Notes: generated from the letters alone by a model not told the origin. DNA of 64,000 nucleotides from Fibrobacter succinogenes (GCF_902779965.1 NZ_CACZDK010000013.1:1-64000); one strand, 5' to 3'. Counted from the stretch's first letter, positions 1-8,585 are shown. Made by a program: numbers and translations.

Positions 1-2
1 GC

Positions 3-83
3 TTGAACGAAGAGAAAGCCAGCGTCATTAAGGCGCTGGCAGTAACAGCCCCTTCTAGGGGCAAAGCAAGCCACCCCTCTTAG
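3..83 (+). CDS. possible 3' end of an upstream gene
   Basis: An open frame runs in from the window edge and stops at TAG 81-83. It reads as a plausible C-terminus (LNEEKASVIKALAV...). The other two forward frames stop within the first 31 bases. The last codons run into two GC-rich hairpins (48-62 and 68-92), so the true end could differ. Nothing about function can be said from 26 codons. Confidence 0.25.
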   Translation: MNEEKASVIKALAVTAPSRGKASHPS

Positions 84-188
84 GGGTGGCTTGTGACTTA
101 TACCGCTCGGCTCTATTGCAGGACGGGACTCCGTCTTCGCCTCGCTCTCGCGGCCACGGCGTGTTAGTACACGCCGCTTGTCGCTCAC
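48..188. repeat. cluster of short palindromes
   Basis: Consecutive perfect stem-loops: GCCCC/GGGGC (48-62), AAGCCACCCC/GGGGTGGCTT (68-92) and CGGCGTG/CACGCCG (157-176). The last sits between CTCTCGCGGCCA and TGTCGCTCACG, which loosely resembles the flanks of the 37-nt hairpin repeat at 8586 and 19506. Open frames across this stretch lack coding character and I call no gene. Confidence 0.5.
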
Positions 189-228
189 GCCCCGCTTGCC
201 GAAACACGGTGAGCGGGGCTTTTTTTTA
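189..228 (+). terminator. intrinsic terminator
   Basis: A 13-bp stem (189-201 with 207-219, two G-U pairs) and loop AAACA are followed by nine T. It would end a transcript entering from the left of the window. Confidence 0.85.
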
Positions 229-230
229 TT

Positions 231-270
231 GTCACCCCGGACTTGTTCCGGGGCCATCCTGCACGGATCC
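231..270. repeat. GTCAT...GGATCC palindromic repeat
   Basis: CCCCGGA/TCCGGGG hairpin (235-241 with 247-253) preceded by GTCAC and followed by CCATCCTGCACGGATCC. It belongs to the dispersed palindromic family also seen at 4504, 19656, 19735, 32185 and inside the genes at 7153 and 59238. Confidence 0.6.
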
Positions 271-315
271 CCTTGCATACACGGTTCCAGTCGCAATTTT
301 GTATATTCCGTACAA

Positions 316-1242
316 ATGTCTAAAATCTCCGCATACATCCTGTTACTCTCCCTTTTCCTCCTTGCGGCCTGCGACAGCGCGAAAAAGGAGTTCGAGACAT
401 TGAAAGATGGTGAAATACTCCTCGATGTCAATACAGAAGAGTACTCGCTGAATGGAACTGCTATCGGAATAACGTTCATCGATATTTCTGCTGATGATGA
501 TTTCTATAACAAGCCAATTCGAACAGAATTGTGTGACGCAAAAGCAAGGTATCAGAAGTATGTTAGAAGGAATGGTTTGCCTTTATATGATTTAGCCAAG
601 TTACATGTTGATGATAACCTTTCTTATGGGGATTTCTATAAATCACTCATTTCAATGGAACTTTGCGGATATTCGGAGCTCAACATTGCGGTTGGGTCAA
701 ATTATAAGGACATTTTTTATTTAAGTATTCCTTCAGTTGATTATATGTGGTGCGACTTTGTTATTCGAGAAATGAAAGAGGTAAGATATAAGTGTTTGCG
801 TTACTGCCAAAAGTTATCGTTTGATGAAATTCTGAAAATGGGCATTAAGGATAGAGAGTGCGTTCAAAATTATGAGGGGCTTGATTTGGTTTTGTCGTTT
901 TATAGTAAAGGTGATGGCATCGCTTATGTCGTCAGTTTGAATGAAGCCTATTTCAATAAGGGAAGCCGGTTTGATGGTTTTAACTTCTATACATTTAACA
1001 ATGATGCTGATTTGTGGAGGTTTATTGAGAATGTCCGTTTGAGGGTGGAGCGCCAAACAGAAAAGAAATCTGAAATGAAACAGGATACGGTTCTAAGTTT
1101 ACTTGTTGATTCTGTAAATGTTTCTAATAAAATAACGCTTGTTTTTGAAAAAGACGTGCTGATGAAAGATATTGCTCCCGTCATCAAAAAACTAAATACT
1201 TACGGGTATAGATTAGCGTTTTCGATAGTTGATAGCAATTAA
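316..1242 (+). CDS. hypothetical lipoprotein
   Basis: 308 aa. The start at 316 is chosen because it opens a signal peptide (MSKISAYILLLSLFLLAAC) with a clear LAAC lipobox, so the mature protein should be a lipid-anchored envelope protein starting at Cys19. The longer open frame from 178 would put the repeat and terminator region inside the protein and is rejected. The mature part is Cys-containing and acidic with no family I recognise. It ends only 20 nt before the GH57-like gene and may share its transcript. A TATATT hexamer at 302-307 lies 8 nt before the start and there is no Shine-Dalgarno. Function unknown. Confidence 0.75.
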   Translation: MSKISAYILLLSLFLLAACDSAKKEFETLKDGEILLDVNTEEYSLNGTAIGITFIDISADDDFYNKPIRTELCDAKARYQKYVRRNGLPLYDLAKLHVDDNLSYGDFYKSLISMELCGYSELNIAVGSNYKDIFYLSIPSVDYMWCDFVIREMKEVRYKCLRYCQKLSFDEILKMGIKDRECVQNYEGLDLVLSFYSKGDGIAYVVSLNEAYFNKGSRFDGFNFYTFNNDADLWRFIENVRLRVERQTEKKSEMKQDTVLSLLVDSVNVSNKITLVFEKDVLMKDIAPVIKKLNTYGYRLAFSIVDSN

Positions 1243-1261
1243 AATTGCTATTCTTTGTCAC

Positions 1262-3118
1262 ATGAATCCTAGAATATCCTTTGTATTGCAGATGTCGCCT
1301 TCGACCTCGTATGAAAACCTTGAGGCGATTGCGCGTAACTTGCTCGAAGGATTGAATGTTCTTTTGGATTCTGAACAGGTGAAGTGCTCCATCTTTTTGG
1401 ATGGGCCGATGATTGAGGCGCTTTACAATGTGGCAAAGCCTTTGATGTTCGGCAAAATTCAGAATGCGATTCGCAATGGGGTTATCGAATTTTTGGGCGG
1501 TGGCTATTACGATCCGATGCTCCCGCTATTCCCTGAAGATTTGCAAACGATGCAGCTAGAATTGCATCGCAATTACCTGAAAAAAGTGCTAAGTGTTGAA
1601 CCGCAGGGGTATTTCAATTCCTCGCTGGTTTGGGAGCCGGGCATGGCCGATGTTCTGGAACGTTCGCGTTTTGATTTTGCGCTGGTGACGGAATCGGCGG
1701 TGCAAGATGCGCTTGGCCGCTCGACGCCTGTTTCGGGATGGTTCACGCTTGAAGATCGCGGTGCTCTTATCCGCATTGTTCCGGTGTCTGAGGTGCTTTC
1801 GAAAGCGATTGCCGAAGACAATCTTGCATGGCGCAGCATTGCTGAATCGTATTGTCGCGATGGCAAGTCGGCGGTGGCACTTTTGGATATTCCATCTGAT
1901 CCGAACGAAATTATTGATTTCTTTGGCCGCATTGTCGATTTTGTCGAGGCTAATGAGGTTCAGACTAGAACTGTTGGTTTTGCTGTCGATCAGCTTGAAA
2001 CTTGCGGTACAATCAGTTTCCTCGTTTCGGCGGGGCGCAAGCTGGGGCTCCCTTCGACGGCGCGCACGTGTCGCGAACTTTTAATCCGTCGCCCCGAAAT
2101 TAATTTGCACCATAAGTCATTCCTGAATTTGTACAGGAGAGGGCGCAGTTTGCTTTCGGGCAAGAAGTGGCTTGAGTTCTGTCATTCCCTTTTGCCTGCA
2201 ATGGCTCCGCTTTATTTTAGGGATATGTTCAATCGCTCGGGCATGCGCTCCATGATGGTCCGCAAGCGCTCGAATCGAATGCTGCTAGCCTCTTCTCAGC
2301 TGTTGGACGATCTTACTGGCTTTTCTGGACTTCGCGTAGATGTATGCGACTTTTTGCTTCGTGGCAAAAAAATTCTTTTTTGCGAAAATCCAGAATCCTC
2401 TTATTTGCTGGATTCCCGCTTTGGCGGTGCGCTCCGTGCCTTGAATTACAAGGCCGGAAAAATCAATTTAGTGAATACGTGGCGTGACGATGGCGAACCC
2501 TCCTTTGCTTTTTTGGATTGCCTCCTCCCGAACGTAGACTTTACGCCGGTCAAGCTAGAACAGATGCTTTACGATCGCAAACATTTGCTCGCAGACCCTT
2601 ATGATTACCGTATTCTCCGCTCGGACTCGGGTACGGAGATTATGCTGGACGAAGAACAAGGTTTTGCAAACGAAGAACGCAAGGCTTTGTTCAGGATCAA
2701 GAAGGTCTTTACTTTCCAAGGTGATGCGGCCAAGTTTACGGTTTCGTATGCGATAGACAATCTTGCGTACGTGAACACGAAGGGGTATTTCGGGACCATC
2801 CTCGAACTTGGACTTTTGTCGCGTGGCGATGTCAACAAGGTCTGGATTGACGGAAAGAATGTCAAGTGGAATATGGTCGAACCGCTTTTGTATCCTGATG
2901 GCAAGTCTCTTGAAATTCGTGACGAAAAGGATGGTTGCGTTTTCCGTATGGCATTTGACCGACCGACATCGATTTTTGTGGGCTCCATCTTTGGCGCTAC
3001 ATCGTCGGCAGCTCCGCAGGCGTTCCAAGGCATTCGCGTGTTCCCGTTCTGGAATGCGCCGTTTAACGTGCTCGATCGCAAGGCCTTTAAAATTTCAGTG
3101 TCGGTGACCAAGAGGTAA
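1262..3118 (+). CDS. GH57 family protein, 4-alpha-glucanotransferase-like, possibly inactive
   Basis: 618 aa from ATG 1262, the point where family similarity (NPRISFVLQ) begins; a frame-open start at 1229 adds 11 unlikely residues. The N-terminal barrel (about 1-270) has the motif GGYYDPMLPLFP typical of the 4-alpha-glucanotransferase branch of GH57. It is followed by a helical middle region (DUF1925-like) and a C-terminal beta domain (DUF1926-like). Length matches that branch. In characterised members the nucleophile Glu lies in a T-E-R-V-W motif; here the corresponding stretch is N-S-S-L-V-W, with Ser in place of Glu. The Asp-Asp-Gly motif of the second carboxylate is also not evident. Glucan binding or a regulatory role is therefore as likely as catalysis. 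The next gene starts 4 nt after its stop. Confidence 0.8.
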   Translation: MNPRISFVLQMSPSTSYENLEAIARNLLEGLNVLLDSEQVKCSIFLDGPMIEALYNVAKPLMFGKIQNAIRNGVIEFLGGGYYDPMLPLFPEDLQTMQLELHRNYLKKVLSVEPQGYFNSSLVWEPGMADVLERSRFDFALVTESAVQDALGRSTPVSGWFTLEDRGALIRIVPVSEVLSKAIAEDNLAWRSIAESYCRDGKSAVALLDIPSDPNEIIDFFGRIVDFVEANEVQTRTVGFAVDQLETCGTISFLVSAGRKLGLPSTARTCRELLIRRPEINLHHKSFLNLYRRGRSLLSGKKWLEFCHSLLPAMAPLYFRDMFNRSGMRSMMVRKRSNRMLLASSQLLDDLTGFSGLRVDVCDFLLRGKKILFCENPESSYLLDSRFGGALRALNYKAGKINLVNTWRDDGEPSFAFLDCLLPNVDFTPVKLEQMLYDRKHLLADPYDYRILRSDSGTEIMLDEEQGFANEERKALFRIKKVFTFQGDAAKFTVSYAIDNLAYVNTKGYFGTILELGLLSRGDVNKVWIDGKNVKWNMVEPLLYPDGKSLEIRDEKDGCVFRMAFDRPTSIFVGSIFGATSSAAPQAFQGIRVFPFWNAPFNVLDRKAFKISVSVTKR

Positions 3119-3121
3119 TGA

Positions 3122-3808
3122 ATGCGAGCCGACTTGATTGACATCCAGGTTGAAGACCGCGGCGAAGAAGTTGAAATCTCGCTATATGGTATTCTCGGTG
3201 AATACCAGTTGTCGGCTGTTCGCGAAAAACTGGAAATGCTCGTTCGCGGGCCGGGTGTATTTTTCTTTGTGAATCTCCAGAATGCTCGTTTTACGACAGA
3301 TGCTTATCGCAGTCTGTTCCTCGAAATTCTGAACATGGTGAAGCAACAGAAAGCATCGCTCATCTTGATTTTCGACAGCGAAGAATTGCAAACCTATTTT
3401 GAGCGTTACCGCAACATCTTTGAAATTTATAGGAGCCGCGAGGAGTATCGCAAGTCGGGCCTTTCTAAACAGGCTCACTTGGTCGGCCTCCATTACGAAA
3501 AGAGGTCCATCAGTCTTTCGCCTGGCTTTGCCGTTTCGGTGGCTCTGTTCCTGATTGGCTGGGCTGTTACGTTATTTGTTATTATCGTTGGGCAAGGGCG
3601 TGAAATCTCGGATAAGCAAGCGCAAATTACAGTTCTAGAAAGCCAGAAAGCACGATACATCCGCGAAATTGATCGCCTGGAATCTGCAATTGGTCCGATG
3701 CGCAAGCTCGGCGTGGTTCAGGATACAACTCTGCTAAGTTCCTTTGGTGTCATCCAGGATTGGGTTTCTTATCTAGAATACTTGGAGAAGAATCGGCGTG
3801 AAAAGTAG
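3122..3808 (+). CDS. STAS-like domain membrane protein
   Basis: 228 aa. Residues 1-110 look like a STAS/anti-sigma-antagonist fold (alternating strands and helices, with a 'VFFFVNLQNARFTTDAYR' stretch where STAS proteins carry the phosphorylatable Ser loop). One transmembrane helix follows near 135-158, then a coiled coil (about 160-190). AGAGG lies 6 nt before the start, which overlaps the stop region of the GH57-like gene; the 3' end overlaps the lytic transglycosylase gene. The context suggests a membrane-linked module with its neighbours. The STAS call rests on pattern only. Confidence 0.6.
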   Translation: MRADLIDIQVEDRGEEVEISLYGILGEYQLSAVREKLEMLVRGPGVFFFVNLQNARFTTDAYRSLFLEILNMVKQQKASLILIFDSEELQTYFERYRNIFEIYRSREEYRKSGLSKQAHLVGLHYEKRSISLSPGFAVSVALFLIGWAVTLFVIIVGQGREISDKQAQITVLESQKARYIREIDRLESAIGPMRKLGVVQDTTLLSSFGVIQDWVSYLEYLEKNRREK

Positions 3809-4484
3809 CGTACGACTTTCTTCGATGGCGGTAAGCGTTTTATTCGTTATCGGGTTTGCCGTCTTGTTCACTTTTGCGAGCGAATGGTATTCTAACCGGC
3901 TTAAGCTTGAAAATTTGGCTTACCGGGAACGCATTCTTCACAATGACCTTGAACATTTGGAAGTGGTGGGCAAGTGGACGCTGGACTATGTGAAAATCGA
4001 AAAGGCGCTCACGTATATGCTTGGCGACCGTCTCCCTGAGGTGAGCTTTCGCATTTTGGCCGAAAACCTTTGGCAGATTTCTCAATCGTACTCGCTGGAC
4101 CCGTTGATTATCCTTGCCGTGGTGGCGCAGGAAAGTCGCGGCAATCCGCTTGCTCGTGGGCGTTTCCAGACTGGAAAATTTTCGGGGGCACTTGGGTTAA
4201 TGCAGATAAAGTTAGAAACTGCAAAATCTATGGGAAGCCGCTTTGGGCTTGTTATCGAGACGGAAGAGGACTTGATGCGCCCTGAAGTCAACGTGGTCGT
4301 GGGTTCGGCTTATTTGATTCGCCTTATCGGAAAATATGGCCATTTGAGAGAAGCTCTGGTGGCTTATAATTTGGGGCATTCCGCTGTCGATAAACTCTTG
4401 GAAAAAAACGCTCCACTCCCGACCGTTTATTACGAGGGCGTTGTGGCAAAATATAAGGATTTGGTGGCGCATTGTTCGTTTTGA
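3798..4484 (+). CDS. lytic transglycosylase (SLT domain)
   Basis: 228 aa from GTG 3798, overlapping the preceding gene by 11 nt. One N-terminal membrane helix is followed by a Slt70/MltC-type goose-lysozyme domain (about 90-220). Visible motifs are AQESRGNP with the catalytic Glu, ALGLMQI, and AYNLG near the end. It should cleave peptidoglycan between MurNAc and GlcNAc, forming 1,6-anhydroMurNAc, from a site anchored on the periplasmic side of the inner membrane. It is the last gene of a tight run from 1262. An ATG at 3825 is an alternative start. Confidence 0.85.
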   Translation: MKSSVRLSSMAVSVLFVIGFAVLFTFASEWYSNRLKLENLAYRERILHNDLEHLEVVGKWTLDYVKIEKALTYMLGDRLPEVSFRILAENLWQISQSYSLDPLIILAVVAQESRGNPLARGRFQTGKFSGALGLMQIKLETAKSMGSRFGLVIETEEDLMRPEVNVVVGSAYLIRLIGKYGHLREALVAYNLGHSAVDKLLEKNAPLPTVYYEGVVAKYKDLVAHCSF

Positions 4485-4503
4485 AAAATAGTGGTTAGGA
4501 TTT

Positions 4504-4612
4504 GTCATTCTCCGTAGGAGAATCCATTATGTCTAAAATCATAGATGGACGCCTATGCTGTTTGTGAATGCAACTCAAGAAATAATGGTTCCTCGCGTAC
4601 GCGAGGATGACC
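4504..4612. repeat. two GTCAT palindromic repeats
   Basis: The first (4504-4534) is GTCATTCTC-CGTAG-GAGAATCCATTATGTCT. The second (4587-4612) is an inverted copy, GGTTCCTCGCGTACGCGAGGATGACC. Both are short hairpins of the dispersed family. The tail TCCATTATGTCT of the first is also found, slightly changed, in the copies inside the genes at 7153 and 59354. Confidence 0.7.
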
Positions 4613-4626
4613 AATTAAAAACCTCA

Positions 4627-4721
4627 CCACTGTTTACTATTTACTCAGCACTTCCTACTGTCTACTGTCTACTTCCTACTATTTACAAGCCACTTTCTAA
4701 TGACTATGGACCACTGACTAA
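4627..4721. repeat. heptanucleotide-periodic array (YYACNNN)
   Basis: Fourteen consecutive 7-nt units in strict register, beginning CCAC-TGT, TTAC-TAT, TTAC-TCA, GCAC-TTC, CTAC-TGT, CTAC-TGT. The first four bases are conserved (YYAC) and the last three vary; the last units decay. It lies between the lytic transglycosylase and TolC genes. A 65-codon open frame across it has no coding character. Confidence 0.8.
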
Positions 4722-4744
4722 AATCTTTTTTCTAAATTCTAGTC

Positions 4745-6106
4745 GTGATTAGGAAGTTGATTTTTATTCTTGCTATGACGGGGATTGCCTTGGCGGGTGA
4801 AGTCCGTTATGATTGTTTGCGCTTTGTAGAACAGGGCCTTGCTAATGATCCGCAGATGGCCGAAACGAAACATGCTCTGGAAGGCAAAAATGACAAGATT
4901 CGTTCTTTGACGGCCGAAGTTATTTTGCCGACTTTCAATGTGTCTATGATGGTGGGGCCCGCTCCCGGTTTGAAGGAAACGATTGATCAGTGGGGCGATA
5001 CTGTAGACACGTATGATTTTTCTCGAATGGGACCATTTTGGGCGGTCGAGGCCAAGTTTATCCAACCTTTGAATTTGGGACAGTACCGGAGCGGAAAGAA
5101 AGCTTTGGAAGCTGATTTACAGCAGAAATCCTTCGAAATTGAAAATTCAACCCACAAAAAAGAGGTTGAACTCCAGTCGTATTATTACAATTATCTCCTG
5201 GCGCTTGAAATGAAACGTCTTGCCGCGGACGCCAAAAAGCAAGTGGATAAGGCTTATGACCAGCTCGAAGAAGCTTTGGACGAAGATGAACCGACTGTTT
5301 CGCAGAACGATCTTTTGAACTTAAAAGCGAAAATGCACACCGTCAAGGAAGGCGTGATTGAAGCGGACCTTGGCATGAAGCGCGTGATGCTTGCAATTCG
5401 ATTTGCTCTCTCTTTGCCGGAAGGCGATACTTTTGCAACCGAAGATACTGTGCTTACAATGCGATCGGAACCACTCCCGACCGAAGAACAGGTTCGCGAT
5501 TTGACGATTAAGTATAATCCTGAATTGAAACAGCTAGAGGCCGGGCTCCGCGCTCGTAGGCTCCAGATGGATTTGGCCGAAGCGAAACTTGCCCCTGAAT
5601 TCTTCATCATGGGTGAATTCCAGTATGTGAAAAGCTGGGCCGGAAATCGCAACGTGCTGCAGAAAAGTGCTTTTGCCCAGGATGCCGTCAACAAGATTTC
5701 TGGACTTGTCGGCGTGGGCTTGAGATACCGCTTGAATTTCTGGAAGAGTTGGGAGGAGTTCCGCAAGGCGAGAACGGATTATCGTGGTCTTCAGCTTAAA
5801 GAAAATTATGCCGCCGATGGTTTGGTGGCGAAGGCCGTGGAACAGTATTATCAAGTTGTTGCGGCCAAGGAAAAGCTCGATGCCTTGCGCGAAAGTTTGC
5901 GTGCTTCGGAGGCAATTTTGAAAGGTGCCGCTATGAAATATGACTTGGACAAATCCCAAACGAGCGACCTCGTATCGGCTTACACGCAGAATGTAACAAT
6001 GAAAAAAGATTATTATTTCGCAGTTTGCCGATATAACGTCGAATTTGCCGGATTAATTGCAAAGATGGGTTTGTCTCTTCAAGAGTATAATTCGTATTTT
6101 AAATAA
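4745..6106 (+). CDS. TolC family outer membrane protein
   Basis: 453 aa from GTG 4745. The signal peptide MIRKLIFILAMTGIALAG is followed by two repeats of the outer membrane efflux protein fold, with long amphipathic coiled-coil helices (for example 110-190 and 345-420). Length and layout fit a trimeric outer-membrane channel for type I export or RND efflux. No membrane fusion protein or inner membrane pump is adjacent, so its partner is unknown. The downstream MlaC-like gene begins 18 nt after the stop and is likely co-transcribed. Confidence 0.85.
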   Translation: MIRKLIFILAMTGIALAGEVRYDCLRFVEQGLANDPQMAETKHALEGKNDKIRSLTAEVILPTFNVSMMVGPAPGLKETIDQWGDTVDTYDFSRMGPFWAVEAKFIQPLNLGQYRSGKKALEADLQQKSFEIENSTHKKEVELQSYYYNYLLALEMKRLAADAKKQVDKAYDQLEEALDEDEPTVSQNDLLNLKAKMHTVKEGVIEADLGMKRVMLAIRFALSLPEGDTFATEDTVLTMRSEPLPTEEQVRDLTIKYNPELKQLEAGLRARRLQMDLAEAKLAPEFFIMGEFQYVKSWAGNRNVLQKSAFAQDAVNKISGLVGVGLRYRLNFWKSWEEFRKARTDYRGLQLKENYAADGLVAKAVEQYYQVVAAKEKLDALRESLRASEAILKGAAMKYDLDKSQTSDLVSAYTQNVTMKKDYYFAVCRYNVEFAGLIAKMGLSLQEYNSYFK

Positions 6107-6124
6107 AAAATGAGGAGTATCAAG

Positions 6125-6703
6125 ATGTTTAAGAAAATTATGATTGCTATTGCCTGCGCTTCGCTCTTGTCTTTTGCTGCCGAAGATCCTGTGTCTGTCG
6201 TCAAGAGCAAGGACGTTGAATTGCAGAATATCATCAAGAAGTCTAAACGCACTGCTAAGGAAACGGAACGCGTCAAGAACCTCTTGAACGATTCCTTTGA
6301 TTTCGCCTTGCTTGCCAAGAAGTCTCTTGCTGCAAGTGATTGGAAGGCTCAGGACGCTGCTTCTCAGGAAAAGTTTGTGACTGAATTCCAGCGCATGGTC
6401 CGCAATTCCAGCGCCAACCGCTTGGAACTTTACCGCGCCGATTCCACGATTTACGAACCGGCAAAGATGAAGGGTTCGGACGATGCTCGCGTGATTGCCC
6501 ACCTGTGGAACCAGGGCAAGGAATCGGTGCTCGAATACAAGATGACGCTTGTGAATGGCAAGTGGAAAGCTTGGGACTTGGTTATCGACGATCTTTCGAC
6601 TGCTCGCAACTACAAGGAACAGTTTAGCAAGATCCTCAAGGATAAGAGCTTTGCTGAGCTGATCGATATCATCAGTAAGAAGGCCGACGAAGCCGAAAAG
6701 TAA
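6125..6703 (+). CDS. MlaC/Ttg2D-like phospholipid-binding protein
   Basis: 192 aa. ATG 6125 is preferred over 6110 because AGGAG lies 7 nt upstream of it, and it opens the signal peptide MFKKIMIAIACASLLSFA. The mature part matches the MlaC pattern: helical N-terminal half, conserved region around FDFALLAKKSLA, and a C-terminal sheet region (VLEYKMTLVNGKWKAWDLVIDD). Family members shuttle phospholipids across the periplasm for outer-membrane lipid asymmetry. MlaDEF partners are not in this window. The next start codon immediately follows its stop. Confidence 0.8.
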   Translation: MFKKIMIAIACASLLSFAAEDPVSVVKSKDVELQNIIKKSKRTAKETERVKNLLNDSFDFALLAKKSLAASDWKAQDAASQEKFVTEFQRMVRNSSANRLELYRADSTIYEPAKMKGSDDARVIAHLWNQGKESVLEYKMTLVNGKWKAWDLVIDDLSTARNYKEQFSKILKDKSFAELIDIISKKADEAEK

Positions 6704-7813
6704 ATGGGCTTCTTTTCCTGGCTCCTTTGTTCTATTCTCGTTGTAGCGCTTGTGCTACTGCTTTTCCCGTTTTCTGTTCGAATTGAATTTGAAGCTGGGG
6801 AGCGCGGTGCGCAGGCGCTGTTCTTTTTTTTCAAGAAGAAAATTTACGAGTACGAAAAAAAGTGGGGGCTGGGGGGAGACGACAAATGCGTAGATCGAGA
6901 GTCGCGACCAAGCTCGCTTGGGCATGACCGAGCCCAAGGGGGTGGGGCTGAGCCCCATCCAGTGAAATCTAATGCTGGTAGCGAGAGTGCGCCGCTAACA
7001 GAAGCCGTCGCAAAAAAGCCCGCAGACTCTCCGAAGACGGAATGTTTGGAGATGAGAGACGAGAGACGAGAGACGAAAGACGAGAGAGAAGTCGGAAGTC
7101 GGAAGTCGGAAGTGGGAATTAGTGAAAGTGAAAAGCGAGAATCTCAACCCGCGTCATCCTCGACCGTCAGGGAGGGGATCCATAATGTCTCGGATTGCAC
7201 TTGCGAAAAAGATCCAGTGAAGTCTAGTGATGACAGCGAAAATGCGCAACCTGCGAAAGTGAAGGCATCGTCTGTAGTTGAAGTCAAAGAATCCAAGCAT
7301 CACGATGCAGAAAAGTCAGAGACGTCAGCCGACGATTCAAAAAAGAAGCCGAAGAAAGAAAAGCGCAAACTCTCGGACCGCGAATTTTGGACAATCCTCT
7401 TAACTCCAGACTTGGATGCTCGGGCTTTTAGATATGTAATGAAAATTCTTGGTGCTGTGTTTTCGCTGTTCCGCATTCGCTTTAAGGATTGCTTTGTCGA
7501 AGGCATCCAGACGGATTACCAGACTATGGGATACTTGGCTGCGACGAATGGAGTTTTAAAGGCTTTCCCGTATGTTGGCGATTGGGACTTGAGAATGGAC
7601 TGGTGCCGTGAAAAGGAACTCCGTGCGGCGGGTGCTGTTCGATTGAGTGTCACTTTGCTTCGCGTTTTCTGCTTTGTGCTTGAAACGCTTGTGCTTGCTG
7701 GAATTTTGGCGTTCAGCTTTTGGCGCCGTCGTGCACGAGTGATTAAAACAAATGAACTCCCGGAATTGGGTTTTGTTCGCAAAAAGATTCTGAATATTAT
7801 TTTGGAGGACTGA
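6704..7813 (+). CDS. DUF2953-like membrane protein with repeat-derived linker
   Basis: 369 aa. It has an N-terminal membrane helix (MGFFSWLLCSILVVALVLLL), a long charged low-complexity linker (about 62-215), then a conserved C-terminal region (DREFWTILLTPDL ... RIRFKDCFVEG ... GDWDLRMDW) and a second hydrophobic segment (about 315-340). The C-terminal half resembles DUF2953; function unknown. The linker DNA consists largely of sequences that elsewhere in this window are intergenic repeats (see 6896-7192). It also carries a diverged duplication, PVKSNAGSESA and PVKSSDDSENA. The stop overlaps the next start (TGATG). Confidence 0.65.
   Translation: MGFFSWLLCSILVVALVLLLFPFSVRIEFEAGERGAQALFFFFKKKIYEYEKKWGLGGDDKCVDRESRPSSLGHDRAQGGGAEPHPVKSNAGSESAPLTEAVAKKPADSPKTECLEMRDERRETKDEREVGSRKSEVGISESEKRESQPASSSTVREGIHNVSDCTCEKDPVKSSDDSENAQPAKVKASSVVEVKESKHHDAEKSETSADDSKKKPKKEKRKLSDREFWTILLTPDLDARAFRYVMKILGAVFSLFRIRFKDCFVEGIQTDYQTMGYLAATNGVLKAFPYVGDWDLRMDWCREKELRAAGAVRLSVTLLRVFCFVLETLVLAGILAFSFWRRRARVIKTNELPELGFVRKKILNIILED
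6896..7192. repeat. three repeat families inside a coding region
   Basis: 6896-6932 is an inverted copy of the 37-nt hairpin element of 8586 and 19506, with flanks CGAGAGTCGC and ATGACCGAG and a different but paired stem. 7051-7120 is a ten-unit heptamer array (GACGAGA and CGGAAGT types). 7153-7192 is a GTCATCCTCGACCG...GGATCCATAATGTCTCG palindrome. All are read through by the DUF2953-like gene without a stop. Confidence 0.8.
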
Positions 7814-8517
7814 TGGCTGTTTTGACTTTGGAACGTTTACTTGCCTCGATGGGCTTTGGTAGCCGCAAGGATGCTCGTGGCCTGGTTCGCATGGGACTTG
7901 TGGAACTAGATGGCAAGGTCCTTGATGATCCGTTTATGGAGTTCAAGGAACGTCCGGAGTTTATTACGGTAAACGGTGAAGAAGCTCCGACGGTGGAAAA
8001 GTTGTACGTGATGCTTTACAAGCCAACGGATGTAGAATGTAGCCATAATGCTCGTGACCATAAGCCTGTGTACGATCTTTTGCCGGAACGCTTTACGGCA
8101 ATGGGCATCCAGTCCGTCGGGCGCTTGGACGCGGATTCTTCGGGACTATTGCTGCTCTCGAATCAGGGTGACTTTATTCATAAAGTAGAAAGCCCCAAAA
8201 AGGGGCTTTGGAAAAAGTATCGCGTTACGCTGGCGAGGCCGTTTACAGATGCGCAGAAGGCAGAGCTTTTGGCGGGCGTGATGCTCAAGGACGAACGACG
8301 TCCGGTGCTGGCTCGTGAAATCGAAGTGGACGGAGATGCTGTTGTCATTTCGATTGGCGAAGGACTGTACCATCAGGTTCGCCGTATGTTTGCTGCCGTC
8401 GGGAATCACGTGGAAACGCTTGAACGTGTCGCTATTGGACCGGTTGTTCTGGATCGCACGCTGGGTGAGGGCGGTTGGCGATTCCTCACCGAAGATGAAG
8501 TGGCTGCACTGTCGTAA
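7813..8517 (+). CDS. RsuA/RluB-family rRNA pseudouridine synthase
   Basis: 234 aa. An N-terminal S4 RNA-binding domain (LERLLASMGFGSRKDARGLV, 1-60) precedes the catalytic domain, which has the motif GRLDADSSGLL containing the catalytic Asp, and GLYHQVRRM. It isomerises a uridine in rRNA during ribosome maturation. Length is closest to RsuA (16S U516), but RluB/E/F activity cannot be excluded. GGAGG lies just upstream and the start overlaps the stop of the preceding gene, so it is translationally coupled. Confidence 0.88.
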   Translation: MAVLTLERLLASMGFGSRKDARGLVRMGLVELDGKVLDDPFMEFKERPEFITVNGEEAPTVEKLYVMLYKPTDVECSHNARDHKPVYDLLPERFTAMGIQSVGRLDADSSGLLLLSNQGDFIHKVESPKKGLWKKYRVTLARPFTDAQKAELLAGVMLKDERRPVLAREIEVDGDAVVISIGEGLYHQVRRMFAAVGNHVETLERVAIGPVVLDRTLGEGGWRFLTEDEVAALS

Positions 8518-8585
8518 TAAAGGAGATGCCCCGTCAAACGTAAGGGGTGAAAAATAATGGATGGGGCAAGCCCCAACCTCTTTGA

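Noticed and set aside
86-403. 105-codon open frame near the left edge
   Set aside because: Covers a terminator, a palindromic repeat and the lipoprotein start in another frame.
4555-4752. 65-codon open frame between the transglycosylase and TolC genes
   Set aside because: Consists of the heptamer array; repeated TSPLF/YSALPTVYCLLP text reflects the repeat, not a protein.
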